A stretch of DNA of 12,644 nt from positions 1-12,644 of the forward strand of contig CAZZKG010000081.1 of assembly GCA_964654825.1 (NCBI GenBank), written 5' to 3'. The position numbers and the translations under genes are program-made. The notes under the pieces were generated by a model that was given only the letters and a program-made list of their open reading frames with translations, was not told the origin of the DNA and did not search any database. This stretch comes from CAZZKG01 sp964654825 (GTDB lineage Bacteria; Gemmatimonadota; CAZMKB01). Each line of letters begins with the position of its first letter. Position 1 is the first letter of the stretch. Shown here in pieces: positions 1-6,348 of the stretch.

Positions 1-1
1 C

Positions 2-118
2 ACCAGATGGGTGGGACTGGAGATCGAGCTTGCCGGGATCAGACGGAAGGGCTCGCGTTTGAAAAAACAACGATCGGGGCGGACGAAAGTGAAGCCGAAG
101 AGCAAAAATGATGGCTGA
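2..118 (+). CDS. Possible C-terminal end of an unidentified basic protein (5' partial)
   Basis: An open frame enters from the left edge and stops with TGA at 116-118. It encodes 38 residues, starting TRWVGLEIELAGIRRKG and ending in a Lys/Arg-rich tail (KVKPKSKNDG). The composition suits the basic tail of a nucleic-acid-binding or membrane-anchored protein, but no family is recognisable. The frame starting at base 1 is also open to 111 and reads less like protein. The piece is short and could be chance. No terminator is visible directly behind it. Confidence 0.3.
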   Translation, partial: TRWVGLEIELAGIRRKGSRLKKQRSGRTKVKPKSKNDG

Positions 119-370
119 CTATATTGGCGCAGAGCTAAGCGCCTCGTAGATTATAGGATAACCAATATTAGAAATTATCTGGTCAGAGCACAATCTGGTG
201 GGGAATGTGAGTTTGAAACACCTACCGCGTATGATCTCCTCTCCTACTTCTCCGGAGCCGTCCTATCGATTGCAGTGAACGACAGGGTGGAGATGCTGTA
301 CCACCGGCACCTACTCCTCAAACCGGTGGCTGTCGCGCTCAATCCATTCGTCCTGTTCCAGCGGGAATAG
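119..370 (+). other. Gene-poor stretch with an open frame lacking a usual start
   Basis: After the TGA at 116-118 the same frame stays open for 83 codons, to TAG at 368-370. It has no ATG before codon 58. Its second half (for example DLLSYFSGAVLSIAVNDRVE) has ordinary codon choice and could be a decayed gene, a read-through segment or chance. No ribosome binding site or promoter was found. I see no RNA gene or repeat here. Functional content is unsupported. Confidence 0.2.
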
Positions 371-371
371 T

Positions 372-402
372 AAAAAAAAGGCCCGGTATGTACTACCGGG
401 CC
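372..402 (-). terminator. Intrinsic terminator of the cold-shock gene
   Basis: A perfect 9-bp inverted repeat (GGCCCGGTA at 380-388, TACCGGGCC at 394-402) encloses a 5-nt loop. On the minus strand it is followed by eight T residues (372-379). It begins 15 bp after the stop codon of the minus-strand cold-shock gene, which is the classical position and shape for a Rho-independent terminator. Confidence 0.9.
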
Positions 403-417
403 GAACCATTAGGCGGT

Positions 418-618
418 TTACAACTTCACTACATTCACGGCCTGATCACCCTTCCGACCATCCTGAATTTCGAACTCGACTTCCTGACCCTCTTCTAAAG
501 TCTTATAGCCTTCGCCCTGAATTTCATTGTGATGTACGAAAACGTCACTCCCCGAATCGGTGGTAATAAACCCATAACCTTTTTGGTCACTGAACCACTT
601 GACTTTGCCTCTTGCCAC
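418..618 (-). CDS. Cold-shock domain protein (CspA family)
   Basis: This is a 66-residue single cold-shock domain, the usual length for the family. CspA-type proteins are cytoplasmic OB-fold proteins that bind single-stranded RNA and DNA and melt mRNA structure. It starts MARGKVKWFSDQKGYGFI, which contains the RNP1-like KGYGFI (residues 13-18). The RNP2-like VFVHH follows at 26-30, then the closing QAVNVV. The common VHFS at RNP2 is VHHN here. The start codon is GTG (616-618), preceded by an almost perfect Shine-Dalgarno sequence AAGGAGGTGAT (634 to 624) with a 5-nt spacer. It is monocistronic, with an intrinsic terminator behind it and a second terminator in its leader, so regulation by leader structure is likely. 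Which csp paralogue it is cannot be told. Confidence 0.97.
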   Translation of the reverse strand: MARGKVKWFSDQKGYGFITTDSGSDVFVHHNEIQGEGYKTLEEGQEVEFEIQDGRKGDQAVNVVKL

Positions 619-667
619 TAACTATCACCTCCTTCCTTATCGAAAATTGTAGTAAATAAAAAGAGAT

Positions 668-705
668 AAAAAAAACCGCAAGGCGAGCTCTTCTCTACCT
701 TGCGG
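668..705 (-). terminator. Intrinsic terminator in the cold-shock gene leader (attenuator or sRNA terminator)
   Basis: CCGCAAGG (676-683) and CCTTGCGG (698-705) form a perfect 8-bp stem with a 14-nt loop. On the minus strand the stem is followed at once by eight T residues (675 to 668). It sits about 50 nt upstream of the csp start codon and about 30 nt downstream of a good minus-strand promoter. Transcripts from that promoter must therefore end here as an RNA of about 70 nt or read through into csp. Known cold-shock leaders are long and structured; whether this one acts as an attenuator is inference. Confidence 0.8.
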
Positions 706-742
706 CATAAGATTTCTACTCCCTTAATTTACTACATCCATA

Positions 743-770
743 AATATACACTTTTTCAACAGTTTGTCAA
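743..770 (-). promoter_or_regulatory. Sigma70-type promoter for the csp leader
   Basis: On the minus strand, TTGACA (770 to 765) is a perfect -35 box. A 16-nt spacer separates it from TATATT (748 to 743), a 5/6 match to the -10 consensus. The start site would fall near 737, giving a 5' leader of about 119 nt before csp that contains the 668-705 terminator. A second, weaker -10-like TACAAT (651 to 646) lies nearer the gene but has no good -35, so it is a less likely alternative. Confidence 0.65.
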
Positions 771-913
771 TGATGAAGAATGGCATCCGGACAATGTGTC
801 CAAAAGACCACAATGCGGGTTTTATTGAAAAATGGCCTCCCGGTAGACCGCTCGGGAGGAAAAAGACGATCGCAATAATCGAGTGTGCCACACAATCGAG
901 AAGTGTGAGCCGC

Positions 914-1027
914 AATTCCTTGAGAGTACGGGTGGAGGTCGAACTGACACCAAAGTTGACGGTCGAGAGTGATGTCTGCACCAATCAGCGAACAGGCGTG
1001 GGATTGAAGTGGAAACACTACTACTGA
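914..1027 (+). pseudogene. Probable decayed C-terminus of a TamB-like (DUF490) protein
   Basis: The last 37 codons of an open frame ending TGA at 1027 read NSLRVRVEVELTPKLTVESD and end GVGLKWKHYY. This resembles the closing beta strands of TamB, the inner-membrane-anchored partner of the Omp85 protein TamA, whose C-terminus typically has an 'L+VEYELT--LSVE--...G--L-W--Y' pattern. Upstream of about 914 the frame no longer looks like TamB and holds no long reading frame, so a protein normally longer than 1000 residues is reduced to its tail. The match is by eye and short. Alternatives are a different beta-rich outer-membrane protein tail or chance. Confidence 0.4.
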
Positions 1028-1038
1028 TGTCTCGAACC

Positions 1039-1057
1039 TTCTTCACAGAGTGAAGAA
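1039..1057 (+). repeat. Perfect inverted repeat just upstream of the sigma-factor promoter
   Basis: TTCTTCAC (1039-1046) and GTGAAGAA (1050-1057) are exact reverse complements around a 3-bp AGA centre. The element ends 9 bp before the -35 box at 1067. It could be an operator for a dimeric regulator of the sigma-factor gene. It could instead be a weak hairpin left at the end of the TamB-like remnant, but no T-run follows it. Confidence 0.5.
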
Positions 1058-1066
1058 CGGGATTAA

Positions 1067-1095
1067 TTGACAATGTTTCTTTCTCCTGTTATAAT
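1067..1095 (+). promoter_or_regulatory. Perfect-consensus sigma70 promoter of the ECF sigma-factor gene
   Basis: TTGACA (1067-1072), a 17-bp spacer and TATAAT (1090-1095) match the housekeeping consensus in all 12 positions. Transcription should start near 1102, leaving a leader of about 130 nt before the sigma-factor gene. The expected ECF-type autoregulatory promoter (GGAAC-like -35 box) was not seen. Confidence 0.85.
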
Positions 1096-1232
1096 CATTT
1101 TCAGGGACTTGAGGGATTGTAAAATTCCCACTCCGCATGGAAAGATCTCGAGCGGCTGAATATGAATACTCGCCGGGTAAACATCAATGGGATTCAATCG
1201 GGCAGTTCGTGTCCATCAGATGAGAGAAAGTG

Positions 1233-1814
1233 ATGACTGATCCTTCTTTTGAAATTCCTTCAATCGACGAAGTTGCTGAAAAACTCTCGAAATCCCTTGA
1301 TTCCTATCTACGGCGTTTCGTGGGTGATCCCGACACTGCCCAGGATCTCCTGCAGGAGACTATGATCCGCATCTCGAATTCTCTCCCGGGTTTCCAGGGT
1401 CGTTCCAGCCTCAAGAACTGTGCCTTTAAAATAGCAACCAACACCACAATCGATCACATCAGGAAAGGCAGGACAAGATCAAAGACCGTTGAGCTCGAAG
1501 AGTATGAAATCCCCTCCAGTGAACTTGATCGGGTCGGAGAACGATTCGTTATCGATGAGATGAATTCCTGTGTTCGTGAAGAAATCGACAGCCTGCCCGA
1601 GGCATATCGAGCCGCGATCATTCTTCACGATCTTGAGGGCCTGACAGCGGCGGAAACAGCTGAAATCAGCGGCTGTTCACTCGCCACGGCAAAAATCCGT
1701 ATTCACCGGGCTAGAGCCCGCCTGGAGAAAGTACTCCAGAGAGATTGCATCTTCTACCACGATCGCGACCAGGTATTGCGCTGTGACCGTAAGAACACCG
1801 AGGACGACGAGTAG
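1233..1814 (+). CDS. ECF-type RNA polymerase sigma factor with C-terminal Cys-containing tail
   Basis: This 193-residue protein is typical in size for group 4 (ECF) sigma factors, which direct RNA polymerase to stress or envelope regulons. Region 2 covers about residues 20-80 (GDPDTAQDLLQETMIRI, then ATNTTIDHIRKGR). Region 4 covers about 112-168 with its helix-turn-helix LTAAETAEISGCSLATAKIR. Region 3 is absent, as expected. The C-terminus carries an extra tail, CIFYHDRDQVLRCDRKN (172-188), with two Cys. I recall this CxFYxD...CDRK tail from a subset of ECF proteins. The ATG at 1233 is chosen because GAGAG lies 6 nt upstream; GTG at 1230 is possible. No classical anti-sigma factor gene follows, but a small membrane protein gene does. 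Confidence 0.93.
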   Translation: MTDPSFEIPSIDEVAEKLSKSLDSYLRRFVGDPDTAQDLLQETMIRISNSLPGFQGRSSLKNCAFKIATNTTIDHIRKGRTRSKTVELEEYEIPSSELDRVGERFVIDEMNSCVREEIDSLPEAYRAAIILHDLEGLTAAETAEISGCSLATAKIRIHRARARLEKVLQRDCIFYHDRDQVLRCDRKNTEDDE

Positions 1815-1817
1815 GTC

Positions 1818-1826
1818 TGGTATAAT
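1818..1826 (+). promoter_or_regulatory. Candidate extended -10 element before the small membrane protein gene
   Basis: TGGTATAAT (1818-1826) matches the extended -10 pattern TGnTATAAT exactly and begins just after the sigma-factor stop codon. No convincing -35 box lies 17 bp upstream, which is tolerated for extended -10 promoters. It could give the small protein at 1959 its own transcript. The site overlaps no coding sequence. Confidence 0.35.
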
Positions 1827-1958
1827 TCTTCCTTCTTTCCCGGCAGCCCCCGCGTTCGTAAAAAGACAATCCCGGGGTGTATCCATTTCCCATCGAACTA
1901 CGTCTATATAAGTGGTAATCGAAATTGAACCCGATCATTACCTGAAAGGAGAGAAATC

Positions 1959-2123
1959 ATGTCTGGAATAGAAAACCTCTGGAACGAATACTGGTGGATA
2001 CTCCCCCTGGTGTGTATGGCCCTCTGCTTTTTTCACTGTATTTTCAGGAAGGTGCAGGACGGCGAGAGCCGCTGCGGGTGTGGCTGGCACAATAGGGACA
2101 ATCAAATCAATCGGCCACACTGA
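1959..2123 (+). CDS. Small Cys-rich single-pass membrane protein, partner candidate of the ECF sigma factor
   Basis: This 54-residue protein is preceded by a good Shine-Dalgarno sequence (AAAGGAGAG, about 6-7 nt before ATG). It starts MSGIENLWNEYWWILPLVCM and has one hydrophobic segment at about residues 12-29 with Cys19, Cys23 and Cys27. A short polar tail holds CGCGW (39-43). I recall similar short proteins, with an acidic aromatic N-terminus, a WW-LPL membrane helix and a Cys/Gly tail, next to ECF sigma factors with CxFYxD tails in Desulfobacterota-like genomes. Some of those carry a SHOCT-like extension that is absent here. It may hold or tune the sigma factor at the membrane, possibly through thiols or a metal; that is inference. 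It lies 144 bp downstream of the sigma-factor gene on the same strand. Confidence 0.8.
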   Translation: MSGIENLWNEYWWILPLVCMALCFFHCIFRKVQDGESRCGCGWHNRDNQINRPH

Positions 2124-2355
2124 AATCAGTCGATTCAACACTCTTCGGGATCGATGAAATGCCCTAAGATGAAATCGCATCCCACGTTCGTACGATCGCA
2201 GAGGAGATCGTAAGAGAGTATGTTTCGGAGAGCGCAGCAGCTTCTGAAAATAATCATTGCACGGGGATGTAATGATTGTCTGAATCCGTGAAGATGTTAG
2301 TTTACTGATAGAATACGCGGGGTGACGTCCGGATGGAGGAGGCTCATCCCGCACT

Positions 2356-2465
2356 GTGGGTATTACAGATGATGAAGTCAAATCGGTTCTGGACGCTGCA
2401 TTGTTCATCAAGGGTGAAGCAGCCTTTTACTTGGGTCAAATCGCCAGGCTGAAAGCAGAGAAAAG
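2356..2465 (+). pseudogene. N-terminal segment of the histidine kinase, out of frame with the rest
   Basis: Starting at GTG 2356, behind GGAGGAGG at 2335-2342 (a long 13-nt gap), this frame reads GITDDEVKSVLDAALFIKGE and ends LGQIARLKAEK. It then runs into the A-run at 2461-2464, after which the protein-like sequence continues in another frame (AQQLLEELQQTQAQLVQSEK). Adding one A gives one uninterrupted kinase N-terminus with a coiled coil leading to the H-box. So this is either a real 1-base deletion or a sequence error. No transmembrane helix or recognisable sensor domain is present in this piece. Confidence 0.6.
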
Positions 2466-2513
2466 CCAGCGCAGCAACTGCTCGAAGAACTTCAGCAGAC
2501 CCAGGCCCAGCTG

Positions 2514-3323
2514 GTGCAATCGGAAAAAATGGCCGCTCTGGGTAAGCTGGTTGCCGGTATGGTGCACGAATTGAACAGCCCGCTCGGGGCTATAAACAGC
2601 ACGACCGATGTCACTTTTCGTTCCGTCAACAAGCTGGCGGAAGTACTGGAAACGGGTAAAACTCTCGACGAGGTGATCAACAGCAAAAAACTCAAGGATT
2701 CACTCCAGGCTCTTCGGGACAACACACCGGTGACCAGATCTGCAAGCGACCGCATTGCAAACATCGTTAAAAGTCTCAGGAGTTTCTCCCGACTGGACGA
2801 ATCGGAATTCAAGAAGGTCGACATTCATGAAGGATTAGAAGCTACGCTTACTCTGATCGAACATGACTTAGCTGATCGTATACGTGTAGAGAAAAACTAC
2901 GGGGCCATTCCGCCTATAGCCGTATTCCCGGGCGAGCTGAATCAGGTATACATGAACCTGCTGATAAATGCAATCCACGCAATCGAAGGGGAAGGAACTA
3001 TTTCGATCAGGACATTTGTAGAAAATGAGAATGTGTGTATCGAGATCTCCAATACCGGTGTCGGTATTGCACACGAAGATCAGGAGCGGCTGTTCGAACC
3101 GTCCTTCACGAAAAAAGGATCCCGGGTGAAATCGGCTCTGGGTTTATTTACAAGCTACAATATCCTCCGGAAACATCAGGGTCAGATAAAGGTGGAGAGT
3201 GAAGTGGGTGAAGGCAGTACCTTTGCTGTTTTTTTACCTGTTAACCTGGAACAGCGATCTGCTGCAGAGAAAACTGACGACACTGACAGCCGGAATTCAA
3301 GCTGTGACCGGCTCCAGACCTAA
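2514..3323 (+). CDS. Sensor histidine kinase, catalytic part (orphan; N-terminus frameshifted)
   Basis: The intact frame gives 269 residues from GTG 2514; ATG 2529 is an alternative. The dimerisation/phosphoacceptor H-box is MVHELNSPLGAI with His18. The HATPase_c domain has the N-box NQVYMNLLINAIHAI (about 143-157), a G1-like SNTGVGI with Asn180 where Asp is usual, FEPSF (194-198), and a G2-like SALGLF (207-212) in place of GTGLGL. Asn in G1 is also seen in working kinases, so activity is not excluded. Protein-like coiled coil directly upstream in this frame (from about 2463) and the N-terminal segment at 2356-2465 show that the true protein was about 320 residues before a frameshift. No response regulator or membrane sensor domain is adjacent, so it is a soluble, orphan kinase as seen here. 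Confidence 0.88.
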   Translation: MQSEKMAALGKLVAGMVHELNSPLGAINSTTDVTFRSVNKLAEVLETGKTLDEVINSKKLKDSLQALRDNTPVTRSASDRIANIVKSLRSFSRLDESEFKKVDIHEGLEATLTLIEHDLADRIRVEKNYGAIPPIAVFPGELNQVYMNLLINAIHAIEGEGTISIRTFVENENVCIEISNTGVGIAHEDQERLFEPSFTKKGSRVKSALGLFTSYNILRKHQGQIKVESEVGEGSTFAVFLPVNLEQRSAAEKTDDTDSRNSSCDRLQT

Positions 3324-3337
3324 TCCGCCTGACCAGG

Positions 3338-3366
3338 TTGACAAAATCCCCTCCCGAAGATATACT
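3338..3366 (+). promoter_or_regulatory. Near-consensus sigma70 promoter of the cyclase/TPR gene
   Basis: TTGACA (3338-3343), a 17-bp spacer and TATACT (3361-3366) match 11 of 12 consensus bases. It starts just after the kinase stop codon and gives a leader of about 97 nt before the ATG at 3470. The cyclase gene is therefore likely transcribed independently of the kinase. Confidence 0.75.
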
Positions 3367-3469
3367 CAAATCCGGAAAATGAACAACACGGGACACCCCC
3401 GGTTCCTGTTCACGGGGTTGTTCCGTCGACCTGCTTCTCGAATACAGGAGACAATTCACCGGGTACCTG

Positions 3470-6229
3470 ATGGATACTCTGATATTCATACTCACAATTC
3501 TCGGATCCGTAGTGGCGATCATTTTCGGATATCTTGAAGTGATCGTGCCGTTTGTAAAAGGAGAAGTGAAGTTGTCGAAGAGATTCCCCTTCGTCGTGAG
3601 TTCTCTCACTGCGGAATCCCGGGGCACCTCCCAGAGGAAGGAGAGTGACGCGGCGGAGATGGCCACGCTCATGTTCACCGACATGGTCGAATACGGCACT
3701 TACAAACTGAGGGATGAATCTCTTGCAGCCCTGGTGCTCGAAGAGTACAAACTTCACCTGCAGACGATGTTCGATAAATTCAACGGGAGAGTGGTGTGGA
3801 TCCACGGGGATGATGTCCTCGTGGAATTTACCACCGCACTCGAAGCTGCTCTCTGCGCCATCGAGATCCAGCAAAGCCTCGATGAACGTAATAAAACAGT
3901 TACGGAGGAGAAAAAATACCGGGCCCGAATCGGTCTGCACACCGGCAGGGTCATTCACCGTGGGGATGATGTGGTCGGTGAAGCAGTGGACATCGTTTCA
4001 CACTTCGAACCTCTCACAGAACCCGGTGGAATCTGGATGACGGAGCCGGTGCACCGGAAGATCAGTACCAAGCTGGAGATACCCGTCACCGGAGTCACGA
4101 AAACCGAGATGAAGGGTGTGAAGATCCCGGAGAAGATTTACAGAATAGTCGAGTCCCCGGAGATGAGAGACCTCCCTTCCCTCGAAGGGGTATCGGCCAG
4201 TCTCCGGCGCACGAGGAACCGGGTCATCACTTCAGCCGGGACAGTGCTGGTACTGGTTGCGCTCGTCTTTTCCGGATATTTCCTGTTCACCAGGGAAGCG
4301 GAGAGCGGTGAACCGATCCCCATCGCCGTCGTCGATTTCGTGAACGATACCGGTGAACCGGTTCTGGACGGGCTGTCCGGTATGCTCATAACCTCTCTCG
4401 AACAATCCCGTCATCTCTCCGTCATCACACGTTCCAGGATGTTTGATATCCTCAAACAGCTCGACAGAGAAGATGTCGACCGGATCGACGAGACTCTCGG
4501 AAGGGAGATCTGCCGGCAGGCGAAAATCGAGTTCCTGGTGATCGCCTCGATCCGAAGGTTCGGTGAGCTCTACGATATCGACCTGAAAGTCCTCGACCCG
4601 GTGAAGAACGAGTACCTCTTCACCGCCCAGGCCGAGGGGCGGGGTCAGGAAAGCATTCCGGTGATGATCGACAACCTGTCCGAGGAGACCCGGAGAGGTC
4701 TCAAGGAAAAAGCTGATGAGATCAGATCAGCAAACCAGAAGCTCGCGGAAATGATGACGACCGACCTCGAGGCGTATAAGCACTTCTTCGAGGGAGAGAA
4801 GCTGATCAACAGTCTCAAGTTCGAGGAAGCGGTGGTGGAATTCGAAAAAGCGGTCGCCAAGGATTGGAATTTCGGCCTCGCCTGGTACCGGCTCGCCTAT
4901 GCTGTCGGCTGGTGGAATGAAAAACACGCAAAGTACCCTCTGGACAAGGCACTCGAACTGATAGACAGGATACCGGAGAAGGAGCGGTATCTCGTACGAG
5001 CCGAGAAAGCCCGGTACGATAACGGGTTCGAAGCGGGGATAAAGGTCCTGAGGGAGATGCAGAAGCTCTACCCCGACAGTAAGGAAATGCTCTACAACAT
5101 CGGTGACTGGAGCTTCCACGAAGAAAAGTATGACACAGCCATTGTGTACCTGGAGAAGGTCATTGCGATAGATCCCACATTCGAACGTGCGCTCCAGCAT
5201 CTTGTATGGACATATGGGAGACTGCGTGACAATGAGAAAATGCTCGAGTATGCCAGGAGGTACGCACAGGTGTCGGGCTCCGCAGAAGCGTACGGGATGA
5301 TGGGAACGGCCTACGCAAACACCGGGAACCTGGAAGAAGGAATGCTCAACGTAAAACATGCACTGAAGATGGATCCCGAGAATGAGATAATCATCAATTC
5401 GCTCGCCGACATGTACCTGCTGCAGGGTCAGTACGACAGTGCCGGTGTTGAGATCGCCCGTTTGATGGAGGACGACAGATCGCAGAGGGCGAAAGAAATG
5501 GGATACTGGAATTCACTGGACCTTGCCGCGTACACCGGGACATACCGGAAGGCCCTGGGACTCATGGACGAGATGCAGGATATGTACTTGGAAGACAATG
5601 ACACCACGCGGGTGGCTATACTGTATCTGCTCAAGGGACACTTCATCCAGGCCGGATGGCGGGATACGGAAAAGGTGAAAGAGGAAATAGAAAAGTCATA
5701 TCCCCTGCAGGATAACATAAAGGGACCCGACTACTGGCGCAACCTTGCCATCCTGGCCTCTACTATCGGTGAACAGCCGCAGATGGAAAAGCGGCCCGAC
5801 GATCAATCGGATTCCTTCACTGAGACCTGGATCACGTACAGGGATTTCTTCAGGGACATCCAGCAACATCAGTGCAGCAGCGCTGATTCCCTTATCGATT
5901 TTATCAGAAAAGATCCCACAGATTTGAAGTTCCTGGGGTTCTTCTCACTCGCGGGATGTCACATGGAACAGGGGGATTACCCGCGGGCGGCAGAGCTGCT
6001 CGAGGAACTTCAGGTCACACATGGTTTCGACCTCGGCAGAGCCCTGCTCTACCCCATCAGTTATTTTCTTCTCGGGCTGGCTTACGAGGGGATAGAGGAT
6101 GTTTCACACGCAACTGAAAGCTACGAGAGGTTCCTCACTCTTTTCCGAAATGGGGACAGTGACCTTGTCACCGTCCTGGGAGCCAGGGAGCGGCTCTCCG
6201 TTCTCCAGGGAGAGCCACCGGCCCTCTGA
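3470..6229 (+). CDS. Membrane protein with class III cyclase homology, TolB-like and TPR domains
   Basis: The protein has 919 residues. A first membrane helix (about 4-28) is followed by a class III nucleotide cyclase homology domain (about 64-226), a second helix (253-273), a TolB/CsgG-like alpha/beta domain (about 283-410, from PIAVVDFVNDTGE) and TPR repeats (about 432-665, with more near 820-900). This layout, cyclase domain inside and TPRs outside, is common in FCB-type bacteria. In the cyclase domain both metal aspartates remain: Asp71 in FTDM and Asp114 in HGDD. However, the base-recognising Lys is Trp110 (VVWIHGD instead of VVKT-GD), and VNxAxR is VDIVSH, so the transition-state Asn and Arg are Asp174 and His178. 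It may bind nucleotide without making cAMP, or use another substrate. The ribosome binding site is weak. Confidence 0.9.
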   Translation: MDTLIFILTILGSVVAIIFGYLEVIVPFVKGEVKLSKRFPFVVSSLTAESRGTSQRKESDAAEMATLMFTDMVEYGTYKLRDESLAALVLEEYKLHLQTMFDKFNGRVVWIHGDDVLVEFTTALEAALCAIEIQQSLDERNKTVTEEKKYRARIGLHTGRVIHRGDDVVGEAVDIVSHFEPLTEPGGIWMTEPVHRKISTKLEIPVTGVTKTEMKGVKIPEKIYRIVESPEMRDLPSLEGVSASLRRTRNRVITSAGTVLVLVALVFSGYFLFTREAESGEPIPIAVVDFVNDTGEPVLDGLSGMLITSLEQSRHLSVITRSRMFDILKQLDREDVDRIDETLGREICRQAKIEFLVIASIRRFGELYDIDLKVLDPVKNEYLFTAQAEGRGQESIPVMIDNLSEETRRGLKEKADEIRSANQKLAEMMTTDLEAYKHFFEGEKLINSLKFEEAVVEFEKAVAKDWNFGLAWYRLAYAVGWWNEKHAKYPLDKALELIDRIPEKERYLVRAEKARYDNGFEAGIKVLREMQKLYPDSKEMLYNIGDWSFHEEKYDTAIVYLEKVIAIDPTFERALQHLVWTYGRLRDNEKMLEYARRYAQVSGSAEAYGMMGTAYANTGNLEEGMLNVKHALKMDPENEIIINSLADMYLLQGQYDSAGVEIARLMEDDRSQRAKEMGYWNSLDLAAYTGTYRKALGLMDEMQDMYLEDNDTTRVAILYLLKGHFIQAGWRDTEKVKEEIEKSYPLQDNIKGPDYWRNLAILASTIGEQPQMEKRPDDQSDSFTETWITYRDFFRDIQQHQCSSADSLIDFIRKDPTDLKFLGFFSLAGCHMEQGDYPRAAELLEELQVTHGFDLGRALLYPISYFLLGLAYEGIEDVSHATESYERFLTLFRNGDSDLVTVLGARERLSVLQGEPPAL

Positions 6230-6291
6230 TTTTATTGCCATCGCCGCACTTCCCCGATTTTGAGAAAAACAGTTTCGATTCTCCCATGACA

Positions 6292-6316
6292 TCCCGGAAT
6301 GGCCCTCATTCTGGGA
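6292..6316 (+). terminator. Possible hairpin terminator behind the cyclase/TPR gene
   Basis: TCCCGGAAT (6292-6300) and ATTCTGGGA (6308-6316) pair over 9 bp with one G-T wobble and a 7-nt loop, 63 bp after the stop codon. No T-run follows, so if it ends transcription it does so poorly. The rest of 6230-6348 holds no gene that I can support. Confidence 0.35.
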
Positions 6317-6348
6317 CATTCATCCTGAACACACTCATCCTGGATTGC

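Noticed and set aside
1137..1223. 28-codon frame in the leader of the sigma-factor gene (ATG 1137)
   Set aside because: No Shine-Dalgarno sequence at a workable distance and no coding character; probably chance.
1938..2411. 157-codon open frame on the minus strand across the small membrane protein gene
   Set aside because: It is antisense to a well-supported small gene with a good ribosome binding site. Its translation is low in complexity, rich in Arg/Ser/Pro, and shows no domain.
2457..2466. Programmed -1 frameshifting in the kinase gene
   Set aside because: The site is GAGAAAAGCC, which does not fit X-XXY-YYZ in the needed frame, and no strong downstream structure is evident. A 1-base deletion or error is simpler.
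3396..3421. Short GC hairpin (CCCCG...CGGGG) in the cyclase leader as a terminator
   Set aside because: Only a 5-bp stem and no T-run; it lies between the promoter and its gene.
3199..3537. Open frames across the kinase end and cyclase leader on both strands
   Set aside because: They overlap the kinase C-terminus, the near-consensus promoter and the cyclase start, and show no domain.
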